Notes: a model not told the origin generated them from the letters alone. A stretch of 64,000 nt of DNA from Alteromonas mediterranea DE (GCF_000020585.3 NC_011138.3:3230504-3294503), one strand, 5' to 3'; shown: positions 47,461 to 54,672, counted from the stretch's first letter. A program made the numbers and translations.

Positions 47461-47654
47461 TCAATGACTTACATGATTTACGCGCGCTTCTTGATGCCAA
47501 CGACTTTCAGGTATCGCCGAAGCGTGAGCTTAACCCCGACCTTCAAATCAAGTCCGACATGCTTGATGCGGTGGGCGGATTCGATTCACTCCCCAGCCGC
47601 ACTTACGCAGGTTGGGGCAACCCCGAAGCAGAGTGGGCAGATTCTGGACTCTAG
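47451..47654 (+). CDS. Hypothetical early protein, 67 aa
   Basis: 67 acidic residues (MRVINDLHDLRALLDAND). GGAGGA lies upstream of the ATG, and it overlaps the previous gene by 10 bp. No domain recognised. Confidence 0.6.
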   Translation: MRVINDLHDLRALLDANDFQVSPKRELNPDLQIKSDMLDAVGGFDSLPSRTYAGWGNPEAEWADSGL

Positions 47655-47700
47655 CTTCACATCAACTCTTTTTAAATTAAATTAAATAGGAAATTCTACC

Positions 47701-48444
47701 ATGTTAAATTTTGACCAACTTCAAGAGAACTTCGCCGCTGATGTTAACACTGTATCAGCTAACCTTAACGTACGTGAAGTGAGCACGGCTGATTTGCAAG
47801 CGGCGCTCATCGGCGAAGCATGTGAGTATATGGCGTCATATTCTCCAGCCGAGGACGCGGGTGCTTCGCAGCTTATCGCTAACAAGCTGGCGAACGAAGC
47901 GCAGGACGCGGATGATTTCGGTGAGTTTATCTCAGCGAAAATCATGGGTATCTTTGAGCGCAAGAAAGCTGCCCTTGCTGCTGATAACGCGGACGCCGTT
48001 GCCAGTGCCGAGACCGCCTCGCAAGGTCTGGCTACTTTCATCAAGCGTGTGCAGTCGAGCGTAGGTCGTAGTTCATACTACCGTCAACGCGAGGCGGAGC
48101 GTTTGGAAACCCCAGCGGCTGATGCCAACGGTCGTGAGTACCAAGGCATGCGTCCTGTACCAGTGCGTACAGATTACGACGGTTTCCAGCGCTTGTACTT
48201 CACACCCGACCAAGTCACCGAGGCGGTTGACGAGTTGTTCCCGCAGCTGGAGAAAGCGTACACATTCGCGCTTAGCATGTGTGATTCGTACATCCAGAAA
48301 CGCATGGGTGACTTCCCGTTCTCTTCGGTGAAAGTCGGTAATGAGTACCGTGACTTTATGACCCGTGGTGAGTTGTTCCAGCACCTAGGTTCTGTAACCG
48401 CAGCCCGTCAGGGTAGCGTTGACGAAGCACTTGCGATGGTATAG
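47701..48444 (+). CDS. Hypothetical early protein, 247 aa
   Basis: A 247-residue helical protein with AGGAAA before the ATG. It is rich in Ala, Asp and Glu in the first half (FISAKIMGIFERKKAALAAD), with a more conserved-looking second half (YDGFQRLYFTPDQVTEAVDE). Its GC content and codon use look higher than in the micro-gene region, suggesting strong expression. It is followed by a terminator. I do not recognise a family; a DNA-binding or capsid-decorating role is not excluded. Confidence 0.65.
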   Translation: MLNFDQLQENFAADVNTVSANLNVREVSTADLQAALIGEACEYMASYSPAEDAGASQLIANKLANEAQDADDFGEFISAKIMGIFERKKAALAADNADAVASAETASQGLATFIKRVQSSVGRSSYYRQREAERLETPAADANGREYQGMRPVPVRTDYDGFQRLYFTPDQVTEAVDELFPQLEKAYTFALSMCDSYIQKRMGDFPFSSVKVGNEYRDFMTRGELFQHLGSVTAARQGSVDEALAMV

Positions 48445-48453
48445 CCATCGCCC

Positions 48454-48492
48454 GCCCTGTAATCACTTCGGTGGTTGCAGGGCATTTGTTGT
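48454..48492 (+). terminator. Terminator after the 247-aa gene
   Basis: Stem GCCCTGTAATCAC / GTGGTTGCAGGGC with a TTCG loop and one mismatch, followed by ATTTGTTGTT. Confidence 0.75.
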
Positions 48493-48511
48493 TGTATGAC
48501 GGATCTAGAAC

Positions 48512-48615
48512 ATTCGCCCGGCGCGCTACGCTTGCTGGGCGAATATCCTAGAACCTAGAACGCCGTTCGCGGAGACAAGTCTCCGCGGCACCGCCCGTAG
48601 CTTAGGCAAACGGGC
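48512..48615 (+). other. Three consecutive stable hairpins (possible structured RNA)
   Basis: Hairpin 1 at 48512-48544 (ATTCGCCC / GGGCGAAT), hairpin 2 at 48562-48588 (CGCGGAGAC / GTCTCCGCG) and hairpin 3 at 48593-48615 (GCCCGT / ACGGGC) follow each other with CCTAGAACCTAGAAC between 1 and 2. No open frame. This could be a small RNA, a processing region or protein-binding DNA. Confidence 0.55.
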
Positions 48616-49353
48616 ACTACTCCACCTCTTAAACCTAGTTAAATGAGCACTCAACCAAGGAGCGTGTACCATGTAAATGAGCAACCCTAACCCCAACATG
48701 TGATCGTGACGTATCCCGCATAAGGCTTCGCGCAGGGATGAGTTCGGCTTGGCACACCGTTAACACACTAAGTTTGCCACTCAAACACACCACCAGAACG
48801 CCTGAGAGCGCCTCACAGATCATTTCTACTAGTTAGCTAACCCATCGTACTGGGTTCTAGTTAGATGGCCCTGAGTCGCTTCTCACGCACGATTTGAAAA
48901 GTGGCCAAATACGTGTCCAATTTCGAAAAAAAAGTTGGCCAGAGGCCTCTAAGCCACGTCCTGTAAGGGCTGTAGAGGAGTTATGTTAGTGGTTACTATC
49001 ACCTCTAGGCTGCATTCCTTCGTTTTCACCAATTGGCCATTTTTCGCCCCCTACTATATATGTATTTTAAGGTTTTTACTCTTACTACTTATTCAACAAC
49101 TGAACTATATAAATAATAAGGATAATTGGCCAATATAAAGAATAACTACTAACAATCAGTGACTTAACCTGACCAATTTTCAAAAACAAAATGGACAACC
49201 GTGGTTTTTACCCCCTAAAACGTGGATTTGAAACCCCCAAAAAGGACGATTTTCTCTAATGCATTAATCGTGCCAACACAGTTTCCAGAAAAAACACCCC
49301 AATTTTTTAGGGGTAAAATTAATTTTTACTGTCAAAATTTTTTTGGATTTTGA

Positions 49354-49369
49354 ATGTAAACGTTTACAT
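49354..49369. promoter_or_regulatory. 16-bp palindrome ATGTAAACGTTTACAT
   Basis: Perfect palindrome with a central AAACGTTT core, the form of operators bound by LacI/GalR-family regulators. It lies in non-coding phage DNA 310 bp upstream of the next gene. Confidence 0.5.
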
Positions 49370-49579
49370 CGAGGGTCGAAAATTGCCCAAGTGCCATTTA
49401 GTGAACACCGCGACCACTTATTTTTGCGTGACTGGTCGTACCAATGTCATTCATCGCACTTGGCACGAGTAATGCATAACGCCTTTTTTCGCACTTGGCA
49501 CACTCCATGCATGGCACTTTTTCACCTTTTTAATCGAAAAAGACGAACAAATAACCTTATTTGATTCGATTTTTCCGTC

Positions 49580-49609
49580 TTTACACTCTTTATAATCAGT
49601 GGTTATATC
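49580..49609 (+). promoter_or_regulatory. Early promoter with phage palindrome 10
   Basis: TATAATCAGTGGTTATA at 49591-49607. TTTACA at 49580-49585 and TTATAT at 49603-49608 are 17 bp apart, so the -10 overlaps the second half-site. It drives the operon leading into the micro-gene array. Confidence 0.65.
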
Positions 49610-49643
49610 ATCAAACCGCTGCGACCCAGAACCAAGAACCCAG

Positions 49644-49665
49644 ATTCAAGGACCTAGAACCTATG
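49644..49665 (+). repeat. Translation-leader repeat, copy 1
   Basis: A 22-bp sequence ending CCTATG, identical to copy 2 at 49873-49894. It carries AAGGA 10 bp before the ATG it contains. Looser versions (AAGGACCCAGAACCTATG) occur at 50853-50870. Confidence 0.8.
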
Positions 49666-49872
49666 AGCGACTTAAAAGAATTCAAAATCGTTATCGAAGA
49701 AAGCGACACAGGACGACAACTAGTTTTACCTAACGTGATGGCCAGCGATTACTGCGTTGCAGAGGCGTACGGTAATCATGTCGCAGCATCCCTCCCCGTT
49801 TCTGAAATTGACCGACAGCAAGGTTTCGGCGTTAGCGAAACGTCATGGTCTTGCTGGCCCGAAGAAGTATAA
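49663..49872 (+). CDS. Hypothetical early protein, 69 aa
   Basis: 69 residues from the ATG in the leader repeat (MSDLKEFKIVIEESDTGRQL). Strand-helix-strand pattern and a C-terminal tryptophan cluster (TSWSCWPEEV). The longer frame upstream runs through the promoter and is rejected. Unrecognised. Confidence 0.6.
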   Translation: MSDLKEFKIVIEESDTGRQLVLPNVMASDYCVAEAYGNHVAASLPVSEIDRQQGFGVSETSWSCWPEEV

Positions 49873-49894
49873 ATTCAAGGACCTAGAACCTATG
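49873..49894 (+). repeat. Translation-leader repeat, copy 2
   Basis: Identical to copy 1, including the start codon of the following gene, so the ribosome-binding site and start have been duplicated as one cassette. Confidence 0.8.
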
Positions 49895-50107
49895 GCAAAG
49901 GAACTCATTCTAAAACCCCACACTCGCTTGTTCCGTCAAGACCGCAAGTACTATGAACAGGTACAGTACCGCAACACATTCTGTAAAGATGTAGACGGAC
50001 AGTGGTACTTCTGCTCACGAGACGGAGAACCGCAGGAAGCCGTTAATTTCACTATGATCGAGGATAAGCCTCGGTTTATTAAAGTATTGGAGCCCAGCGA
50101 TGGATAA
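49892..50107 (+). CDS. Hypothetical early protein, 71 aa
   Basis: 71 residues, basic at the N-terminus (MAKELILKPHTRLFRQDRKY), with two Cys (FCKD, YFCSRD). Its stop overlaps the next start. A small beta protein by pattern. Unrecognised. Confidence 0.6.
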   Translation: MAKELILKPHTRLFRQDRKYYEQVQYRNTFCKDVDGQWYFCSRDGEPQEAVNFTMIEDKPRFIKVLEPSDG

Positions 50108-50348
50108 GTATGCCGAAATACAGCAGCGCGTGAGAAAAGTCCGTGGCGTAGTACGAACTTACGAAACAGCAAGTGCTGACAGCCTACTAGACGTCTCTTC
50201 ATCGGTAAAAGACTCGACTATGCCTTACTACCATGAAATAGCGGCAGAAATAGAACGGCACCGCGAAGTAGTACTGGAAATACTACGCAAGCAGCTCAAG
50301 GCAGATCAAGCGCGGCTCAGTATTGTCGAGAAGATTTTAACTGAATAG
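50100..50348 (+). CDS. Hypothetical helical protein, 82 aa
   Basis: 82 residues, two helical halves, the second a coiled coil (HREVVLEILRKQLKADQARL). It overlaps the previous gene by 8 bp. Unrecognised. Confidence 0.55.
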   Translation: MDKYAEIQQRVRKVRGVVRTYETASADSLLDVSSSVKDSTMPYYHEIAAEIERHREVVLEILRKQLKADQARLSIVEKILTE

Positions 50349-50366
50349 CTAAAGGAAATTGAAATT

Positions 50367-50699
50367 ATGGCATTAACAGCATGGGCACAAGAAGCAAAAG
50401 CCAAGAGAGAGGCATGGTATAAAATTGAAAGGCTAGAAGCGCAACTAGCAAAGGCTAATGAGCGTATAGAAGAACTTGAGCATTACAATCTTAGATTAGC
50501 TAACGAGTCACACGCCAAAAGTCTTGAGATCGATAGCGCTAATAAATCAGTCATAGAGACTCACGTTAAAGCTTTACAGTCTTTGTTAAATAAAAAATGT
50601 CCTGTTTCTGGTTACGTCATACGAGACAAAGAAAGCCGTGAAATCATTGTAGAAGAACTAGAACAGCTGCTAAAAGAACAATCGACCGATGTACGATAA
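50367..50699 (+). CDS. Coiled-coil protein, 110 aa
   Basis: 110 residues, with residues about 8-75 a coiled coil (RLEAQLAKANERIEELEHYN), then a small domain with CPVSGYVIRDKESREI. AAGGAAA is upstream of the ATG. Its end overlaps micro-gene 1 by 11 bp. Unrecognised. Confidence 0.65.
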   Translation: MALTAWAQEAKAKREAWYKIERLEAQLAKANERIEELEHYNLRLANESHAKSLEIDSANKSVIETHVKALQSLLNKKCPVSGYVIRDKESREIIVEELEQLLKEQSTDVR

Positions 50700-50871
50700 C
50701 AGGCTACGCATACTTGTGCTCTACAGCTCCATAACTAACGGCAGAAACCACATCTATGTTATGGCGCCAGGCATGTGGAAAAACGGCCCTTTGTATAACC
50801 TCATCACCAACCTTGGTGCTAGAGAGACATGTGACGAAAACTATCCATCGGTAAGGACCCAGAACCTATGA
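50689..50871 (+). CDS. Micro-gene array member 1 (60 aa)
   Basis: First member. Strand RLRILVLYSS, then helix LYNLITNLG and NYPSV, the array pattern. The last codons (RTQNL) are also the leader sequence AAGGACCCAGAACC of member 2, which starts inside the stop as ATGA. Confidence 0.65.
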   Translation: MYDNRLRILVLYSSITNGRNHIYVMAPGMWKNGPLYNLITNLGARETCDENYPSVRTQNL

Positions 50872-51005
50872 TACTAGCCAAATGGGAATCTGAACGCATG
50901 ATCCGATTATACGACCTACGACCCGGTACCCGGGCCCACGAATCACTGCGTAAAGTAGGCCTAAAAGCGACGGGATCGTTCGGCGTGCTAGGGGTTAGAT
51001 ATTAA
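50868..51005 (+). CDS. Micro-gene array member 2 (45 aa)
   Basis: Starts MILAKWESERMIRL, helix HESLRKVGL and tail GVLGVRY. Preceded by AAGGA in the leader cassette. TAATG overlap with member 3. Confidence 0.65.
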   Translation: MILAKWESERMIRLYDLRPGTRAHESLRKVGLKATGSFGVLGVRY

Positions 51006-51145
51006 TGATAAAACTCATACATTTTGACCAGCTATATGTGGTAGCAGCGACCGGTGTATCGGAAATACCACTAGAACCGTTGGTATATAAACTAGGTATG
51101 AAGGACCACACCCTAGGAACTATGCCCAAGGTGAAGTACAGATGA
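51005..51145 (+). CDS. Micro-gene array member 3 (46 aa)
   Basis: A clear array protein: strand MIKLIHFDQLYVVAA, P-L turn, helix LEPLVYKLGM and tail MPKVKYR. ATGA overlap with member 4. Confidence 0.72.
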   Translation: MIKLIHFDQLYVVAATGVSEIPLEPLVYKLGMKDHTLGTMPKVKYR

Positions 51146-51306
51146 TAAAGCTAAACACATGGAAGGCCGCAAAAAAAGTGTACGTATTAGGCGCTTCCAT
51201 CCCCTCAAAAGTTAGGCCACTCTTACTTAAGGTAGGCTTTTGCGCTTCCACCACCAAGCACTGGCCGTCAATAGAATACGGAACTGCGTATGCCAGCGGT
51301 CAATAA
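51142..51306 (+). CDS. Micro-gene array member 4 (54 aa)
   Basis: MIKLNTWKAAKKVYVL strand, IPSKVRPLLLKVGF helix, WPSIEYG tail, then an extra GTAYASGQ where other members stop. The extension runs into the decayed member 5. Confidence 0.72.
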   Translation: MIKLNTWKAAKKVYVLGASIPSKVRPLLLKVGFCASTTKHWPSIEYGTAYASGQ

Positions 51307-51463
51307 AATAACGTTAGTGCATCATTACTCACTCAGTAAATTGCACGGTACCATCTAGATATTAGGTGGTAACCCTAAAAGTCATATTTTAGCTGCTATA
51401 GTACAGAAACTTGGAGCGAAACCGTCAAAGTACAGCCCGCCAAAAATAGAGTACGAACGATGA
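51302..51463 (+). pseudogene. Micro-gene array member 5, decayed
   Basis: One frame encodes a complete array-type protein (KITLVHHYSLSKLHGTI, then ILGGNPKSHILAAIVQKLG and PPKIEYER), but an amber TAG at 51356-51358 interrupts it and no ATG stands at the expected start. The first possible start is the GTG at 51317. The 3' half, including the C-terminal tail, is well preserved, so decay is recent or the product is read through. Confidence 0.65.
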
Positions 51464-51615
51464 TAATAATAAAAATTGGATCTCTAAACAAAGTCCTTGT
51501 TTCCGCTAAGCGCCTTAATGATGACATAAACGCAATCTTAATTAAACTCGGCATGCGCCAAGAGACCCCGTACCGAATACCTACGATCCTCTATTCGGTG
51601 CCTGCGTTTCGATAG
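51460..51615 (+). CDS. Micro-gene array member 6 (51 aa)
   Basis: MIIIKIGSLNKVLVSA strand pair, helix INAILIKLGM, tail RIPTILY plus SVPAFR. Starts as ATGA within the end of member 5. Confidence 0.72.
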   Translation: MIIIKIGSLNKVLVSAKRLNDDINAILIKLGMRQETPYRIPTILYSVPAFR

Positions 51616-51625
51616 CGGATTCATT

Positions 51626-51769
51626 ATGTTTAAGATCAAAATACTCCATTTCAAAGATAAAAAAAACGTGTTTGCATTGGCACAAGGACATGTTCCCTTA
51701 AAACAAATTCTAATAAAAATAGGTATGAATATACCTCATGCTGGCGCATTACCAAAGGTTTACTACTAA
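51626..51769 (+). CDS. Micro-gene array member 7 (47 aa)
   Basis: MFKIKILHFKDKKNVFAL strands, VPLKQILIKIGM helix, LPKVYY tail. One of the few members with a gap (10 bp) before it. Ends TAATG into member 8, in a nucleotide block (ACCAAAGGTTTACTACTAATG-like) that also ends member 8. Confidence 0.72.
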   Translation: MFKIKILHFKDKKNVFALAQGHVPLKQILIKIGMNIPHAGALPKVYY

Positions 51770-51912
51770 TGTATGGCTTTAAATTAAGACATTGGAAACG
51801 TAGCAAAAAGATATCCGTAATGTCTCATCAGGACATAAAGCTAAAAGTTGTGTTACTAAAAATAGGGGTGGATGTGCCCACCCCCTTTTCGCACCCAAAG
51901 GTTTACTACTAA
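51769..51912 (+). CDS. Micro-gene array member 8 (47 aa)
   Basis: MYGFKLRHWKRSKKISVM strands, IKLKVVLLKIGV helix, HPKVYY tail. Same length, tail and 3' junction sequence as member 7, so the two are the most recent duplicates visible. Confidence 0.72.
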   Translation: MYGFKLRHWKRSKKISVMSHQDIKLKVVLLKIGVDVPTPFSHPKVYY

Positions 51913-52073
51913 TGATAAAACTCCAAATCCGTAAATTCACTATTGCCATGGCTTTATATGTAAATGCAGGTAAGTCCCATCCAGCACACCATGTTTTGGT
52001 TAAGTTAGGCGCAGAGTTACCCGACGGACATAAAATACCGAGGGTCTACCACCAAAGGATCTACTACCAATGA
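51912..52073 (+). CDS. Micro-gene array member 9 (53 aa)
   Basis: MIKLQIRKFTIAMAL strands, HPAHHVLVKLGA helix, IPRVYHQ tail, then a second tail-like RIYYQ. The 3' end contains the VYY-coding block twice, a small internal duplication. Confidence 0.72.
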   Translation: MIKLQIRKFTIAMALYVNAGKSHPAHHVLVKLGAELPDGHKIPRVYHQRIYYQ

Positions 52074-52366
52074 ACACGTCCCAGATTCGCCCAGTTATTA
52101 ACAAAAACGGCCTAGGATATAGAACCTATGTTCTAGTACGTGACAGCTTTTTTACCGGCAAAAAATACCGTCTTATAACATGGATACGCAGCAAAGAAAC
52201 CAAGCGTATCGATGTCACTGAATGCGTAAGTTTTAGGCACGCAGACTTCCCTGTGGTCACCGAAAAGTTTGATGACATCACAGTATCGGCCACAATCGAA
52301 GAAGCGGTATCAAACATCCGTAAAGTCTATGGCACTAGCGATGACATAGAAGAGTGGCAGCCCTAA
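52070..52366 (+). CDS. Array-embedded gene 10 (98 aa), not of the common type
   Basis: A larger protein with a beta-rich middle (YVLVRDSFFTGKKYRLITWI) and a C-terminal helix ATIEEAVSNIRKVYG. It lacks the K-L-G helix pattern. ATGA and TAATG overlaps tie it to its neighbours. Unrecognised. Confidence 0.6.
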   Translation: MNTSQIRPVINKNGLGYRTYVLVRDSFFTGKKYRLITWIRSKETKRIDVTECVSFRHADFPVVTEKFDDITVSATIEEAVSNIRKVYGTSDDIEEWQP

Positions 52367-52533
52367 TGGGAAAAATAGAAATAGAAAAAATGCCGCCACA
52401 CATCAGTGTACAAGCGAATCTAGAAGTGGCTGTCAGTGCATCACTAAGTGCTGCGCTAAGAATAATAGAGCAATTAGATAGTAGCGCGAAGTACGAGGAA
52501 TCTTGCGACTGGATATTATTTGAGTATGAGTGA
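52366..52533 (+). CDS. Micro-gene array member 11 (55 aa)
   Basis: Diverged member: MGKIEIEKMPPHISVQAN strands, helix SLSAALRIIEQLDSS, tail WILFEYE. Overlaps member 12 by 8 bp. Confidence 0.6.
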   Translation: MGKIEIEKMPPHISVQANLEVAVSASLSAALRIIEQLDSSAKYEESCDWILFEYE

Positions 52534-52699
52534 CAAACAGCCACTGGAAATCTGGGAAGGACTCAATAACAAAATACTAGTTTCCACAACCCTCGACTTC
52601 GACCCAGTACACAAGATACTAGAAAAACTCGGCCTAGAACCTGAGACCCACAACCGATGGCCAGCGATAGCCCCTTATTTTGATAAGCGGAGAAAATGA
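52526..52699 (+). CDS. Micro-gene array member 12 (57 aa)
   Basis: LEIWEGLNNKILVSTTL strands, DPVHKILEKLGL helix with the P-V turn directly before it, RWPAIAPYF tail. ATGA overlap with member 13. Confidence 0.72.
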   Translation: MSDKQPLEIWEGLNNKILVSTTLDFDPVHKILEKLGLEPETHNRWPAIAPYFDKRRK

Positions 52700-52887
52700 G
52701 ATTATTGATAAGGTATTCCAGAACACACGGCATGGCCACACTAACCACAGGTCCGGTGCACATGATGGCAAATAACCCCGAGCTTTTTAGCCTAGTAGGT
52801 AGACTTGCAGGCGGAATATTCGCCGCGTCTATAGTGCCTTTTGGAGCGGTTATATACATAGAGAAAAAATATGATTGGAATGTATAG
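52696..52887 (+). CDS. Micro-gene array member 13 (63 aa)
   Basis: MRLLIRYSRTHGMATLTT strands, NNPELFSLVGRLAGG helix, then a longer hydrophobic segment IFAASIVPFGAVIYI that could enter a membrane. Overlaps member 14 by 17 bp. Confidence 0.6.
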   Translation: MRLLIRYSRTHGMATLTTGPVHMMANNPELFSLVGRLAGGIFAASIVPFGAVIYIEKKYDWNV

Positions 52888-53020
52888 ACATTGGAATGAG
52901 ATAGAGTTTGTTACCCCTGACGAATACTCCTCCGTCAACAAGCTGCTAACTAGAATCTTTGATCTGAATCCTGAAACTGAGGATTCTTGGCCATCGATCA
53001 AAGTGCAGGAAGGACGATGA
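52871..53020 (+). CDS. Micro-gene array member 14 (49 aa)
   Basis: MIGMYRHWNEIEFVT strands, VNKLLTRIFDLNPE helix, SWPSIKV tail. Confidence 0.68.
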   Translation: MIGMYRHWNEIEFVTPDEYSSVNKLLTRIFDLNPETEDSWPSIKVQEGR

Positions 53021-53160
53021 GAATACAAAACTACCCTGATGCCAAGATTATTTACCTGACTTATGTACCTTTTGCCATAGCTCCTGTGTTCAGAAAAATA
53101 CTCAACAAGACATGGCTATATAGGTTCGACACTGAGAGTGTCTTTTCAGCGAGATACTAA
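53017..53160 (+). CDS. Micro-gene array member 15 (47 aa)
   Basis: MRIQNYPDAKIIYLTYV strands, APVFRKILNK helix, VFSARY tail. ATGA and TAATG junctions. Confidence 0.65.
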   Translation: MRIQNYPDAKIIYLTYVPFAIAPVFRKILNKTWLYRFDTESVFSARY

Positions 53161-53288
53161 TGAAAATAATAGTCTTCGAAAAATTCATAGCCGTAAGCGT
53201 ATTTGGCGCTCCTAGTACCATAAAAAAGCTTTCGAAAGACCTAGTACATTTCAACAACCGGTACATGGCCATAGTGATATGGAAATAA
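53160..53288 (+). CDS. Micro-gene array member 16 (42 aa)
   Basis: The shortest member: MKIIVFEKFIAVSVF strands, APSTIKKLSKDL helix, YMAIVIWK tail. Overlaps member 17 by 10 bp. Confidence 0.65.
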   Translation: MKIIVFEKFIAVSVFGAPSTIKKLSKDLVHFNNRYMAIVIWK

Positions 53289-53428
53289 AGCTCCATAGGG
53301 GACTGTCCTTGTACCTGTATATACCGGACGAGGCAGAGAACAAATCTCTGATATATAGCATTTTTTACAAACTCGGCGCTGAAGACCACGTAGGCGCGGT
53401 GCCGAAAATTACTTTGGATAACCCATGA
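53279..53428 (+). CDS. Micro-gene array member 17 (49 aa)
   Basis: MEIKLHRGLSLYLYI strands, KSLIYSIFYKLGAED helix, VPKITL tail. The segment GAVPKI is close to that of member 7. Confidence 0.72.
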   Translation: MEIKLHRGLSLYLYIPDEAENKSLIYSIFYKLGAEDHVGAVPKITLDNP

Positions 53429-53568
53429 GTAACGGCAAGTTTCGTATTATAAAAGGAATGTCAGCCACTTTCGTTTTTCTAGCGGGCGACTCTCACCAAA
53501 GCCTTGCCGCTATTTTTCATAAACTCGGATCGAATAGCACATACATAGTAGTGATACACCATGACTGA
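53425..53568 (+). CDS. Micro-gene array member 18 (47 aa)
   Basis: GKFRIIKGMSATFVFLA strands, QSLAAIFHKLGSN helix, tail YIVVIHHD. Confidence 0.7.
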   Translation: MSNGKFRIIKGMSATFVFLAGDSHQSLAAIFHKLGSNSTYIVVIHHD

Positions 53569-53743
53569 AACTTTCAAACTAGATATCGTATTGGGCACAA
53601 ACTGGATTCGCATAGGTACAGAAGCCCCTGGAGGCGCTACACACGCGATAGAGTATTTAATTAAATCTCTATCTCCTAGCATAATTGAAGGCCCTCATTT
53701 GAGGGATGCGCTACTAATAAAAAATGTCGATGAAGAAGATTAA
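53561..53743 (+). CDS. Micro-gene array member 19 (60 aa)
   Basis: TFKLDIVLGTNWIRIG strands, THAIEYLIKSLSP helix, HLRDALLI tail, then acidic NVDEED. Overlaps member 20 by 14 bp. Confidence 0.65.
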   Translation: MTETFKLDIVLGTNWIRIGTEAPGGATHAIEYLIKSLSPSIIEGPHLRDALLIKNVDEED

Positions 53744-53897
53744 AATAACTAAAGAAAGATACGGAACTTCAATACAAGCACTCAAAAATGTTTCGGATTT
53801 TTGCCTAGAAACAGAGCTTATTATATACAAGCTGTGTGAGAATTCGTCTTGTAGTAGACCTAACGAAGTCACAATCTTAAGGGTTGACCATGGCTAG
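53730..53897 (+). CDS. Micro-gene array member 20 (55 aa)
   Basis: MKKIKITKERYGTSIQAL strands, LETELIIYKLCEN helix (Cys in place of Gly), VTILRV tail. Members 20-22 share the E-x-L-I-x-x-L-C variant of the helix. Confidence 0.68.
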   Translation: MKKIKITKERYGTSIQALKNVSDFCLETELIIYKLCENSSCSRPNEVTILRVDHG

Positions 53898-54081
53898 CCT
53901 TCAAGTCCAGATTATTAAATTCGAAATAGATGTTAGCATCGTCGCGTGGGACGAAAAAGGAGATATAAACCTCAATGTAGAACGTTTGATACACAAACTA
54001 TGCATTAATTTATCCACCACGACGCCCGATAAAGATAACATGTTGAACATTGTTTATGACTCGCAAAATATCAATTCTTAA
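53890..54081 (+). CDS. Micro-gene array member 21 (63 aa)
   Basis: Start at ATG 53890. LQVQIIKFEIDVSIVAW strands, NVERLIHKLCIN helix, DNMLNIVYD tail. Confidence 0.68.
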   Translation: MASLQVQIIKFEIDVSIVAWDEKGDINLNVERLIHKLCINLSTTTPDKDNMLNIVYDSQNINS

Positions 54082-54247
54082 AAGAGGATCAAGCCGAGTA
54101 ATAATAGAAGCCTCGTACGGAGACGACATCGCTTTAGAAATAGAGCGTCTCATATACTCGCTTTGTAAACGCTCAGCTTTAGGTGAACCGACCGAACTAT
54201 ACCCAGTAAGATTACATGCAAATACTTTATCTTTACCCGAAAACTGA
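54056..54247 (+). CDS. Micro-gene array member 22 (63 aa)
   Basis: KISILKRGSSRVIIEAS strands, LEIERLIYSLCKRS helix, ELYPVRL tail. Overlaps both neighbours by 26 and 32 bp, the deepest nesting in the array. Confidence 0.65.
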   Translation: MTRKISILKRGSSRVIIEASYGDDIALEIERLIYSLCKRSALGEPTELYPVRLHANTLSLPEN

Positions 54248-54374
54248 TGGCGTGGCATTGTTACCAGATACTCGGCTCTGCGACCCAGAACGAAGGGCCT
54301 TGGATACAGTAATCAAAAAAATGTTTAAAAACGCAGTAGTGATAGGAACACTATGGTACATAGTGTCAAAATAG
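54216..54374 (+). CDS. Micro-gene array member 23 (52 aa)
   Basis: MQILYLYPKTDGVALL strands, DPERRALDTVIKKMFK helix, AVVIGTLWYIV tail. The CDPERR codons coincide with a GACCCAGAACG leader-type motif. Confidence 0.55.
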   Translation: MQILYLYPKTDGVALLPDTRLCDPERRALDTVIKKMFKNAVVIGTLWYIVSK

Positions 54375-54520
54375 TGAGAACCCGCCCTACCCGAGTTTCC
54401 AAAACACGGTTGGTACGAGTAGGCATAAGAGAAATATATGACTCTCCTATCAACCGTATAATAGAAAAACTAGGTCCTAAAATAGAAGACAGAGGGAGGC
54501 CACGAATATGGGTAAACTAA
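54353..54520 (+). CDS. Micro-gene array member 24 (55 aa)
   Basis: VHSVKIVRTRPTRVS and RLVRVGI strands, SPINRIIEKLGPK helix with the P-I turn, RPRIWVN tail. Very basic. Confidence 0.68.
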   Translation: MVHSVKIVRTRPTRVSKTRLVRVGIREIYDSPINRIIEKLGPKIEDRGRPRIWVN

Positions 54521-54672
54521 CGTTATACAAGTACGATGACGATTTACTAATCTTTGAACTAGAAGTGGAAAGCGGACAAACAATCCCTGCGGAATGGTTA
54601 ATCCATAAGATCGCCCCGCACACTGTTCTTATACCCACGATCCGCAATTCCCCAAGAGTGATACTAAAATGA
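54508..54672 (+). CDS. Micro-gene array member 25 (54 aa)
   Basis: KLTLYKYDDDLLIFELEV strands, IPAEWLIHKIAPH helix, PRVILK tail. ATGA overlap with member 26. Confidence 0.68.
   Translation: MGKLTLYKYDDDLLIFELEVESGQTIPAEWLIHKIAPHTVLIPTIRNSPRVILK

Larger units (their letters stand above)
48616..49662. other. About 1-kb non-coding AT-rich region, candidate origin
   Basis: No supported gene. Repeated TTGGCCA-type elements occur at 48902, 48935, 49032 and 49125, the last a full ATTGGCCAAT palindrome. CGCACTTGGCAC occurs twice (about 49458 and 49490), with an inverted TGCC copy near 49390. The flanks carry long A/T runs. Repeats plus AT-rich DNA between the late/early border and the replication-side genes is what a phage origin looks like. 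Confidence 0.45.

Noticed and set aside
48593..48670. tRNA-like start GCCCGTAGCTTAGGC
   Set aside because: No anticodon arm, T arm or matching acceptor 3' side follows; the sequence folds as a simple hairpin.
49343..49564. Open frame of 73 codons in the AT-rich region
   Set aside because: TTG start without ribosome-binding site, it crosses palindromes and repeats, and the composition (many His/Cys/Trp) does not look coding.
51356..51358. TAG recoding in the phage
   Set aside because: Other genes end in TAG (for example at 50346, 51613, 53895 and 54372) and no suppressor tRNA is seen.
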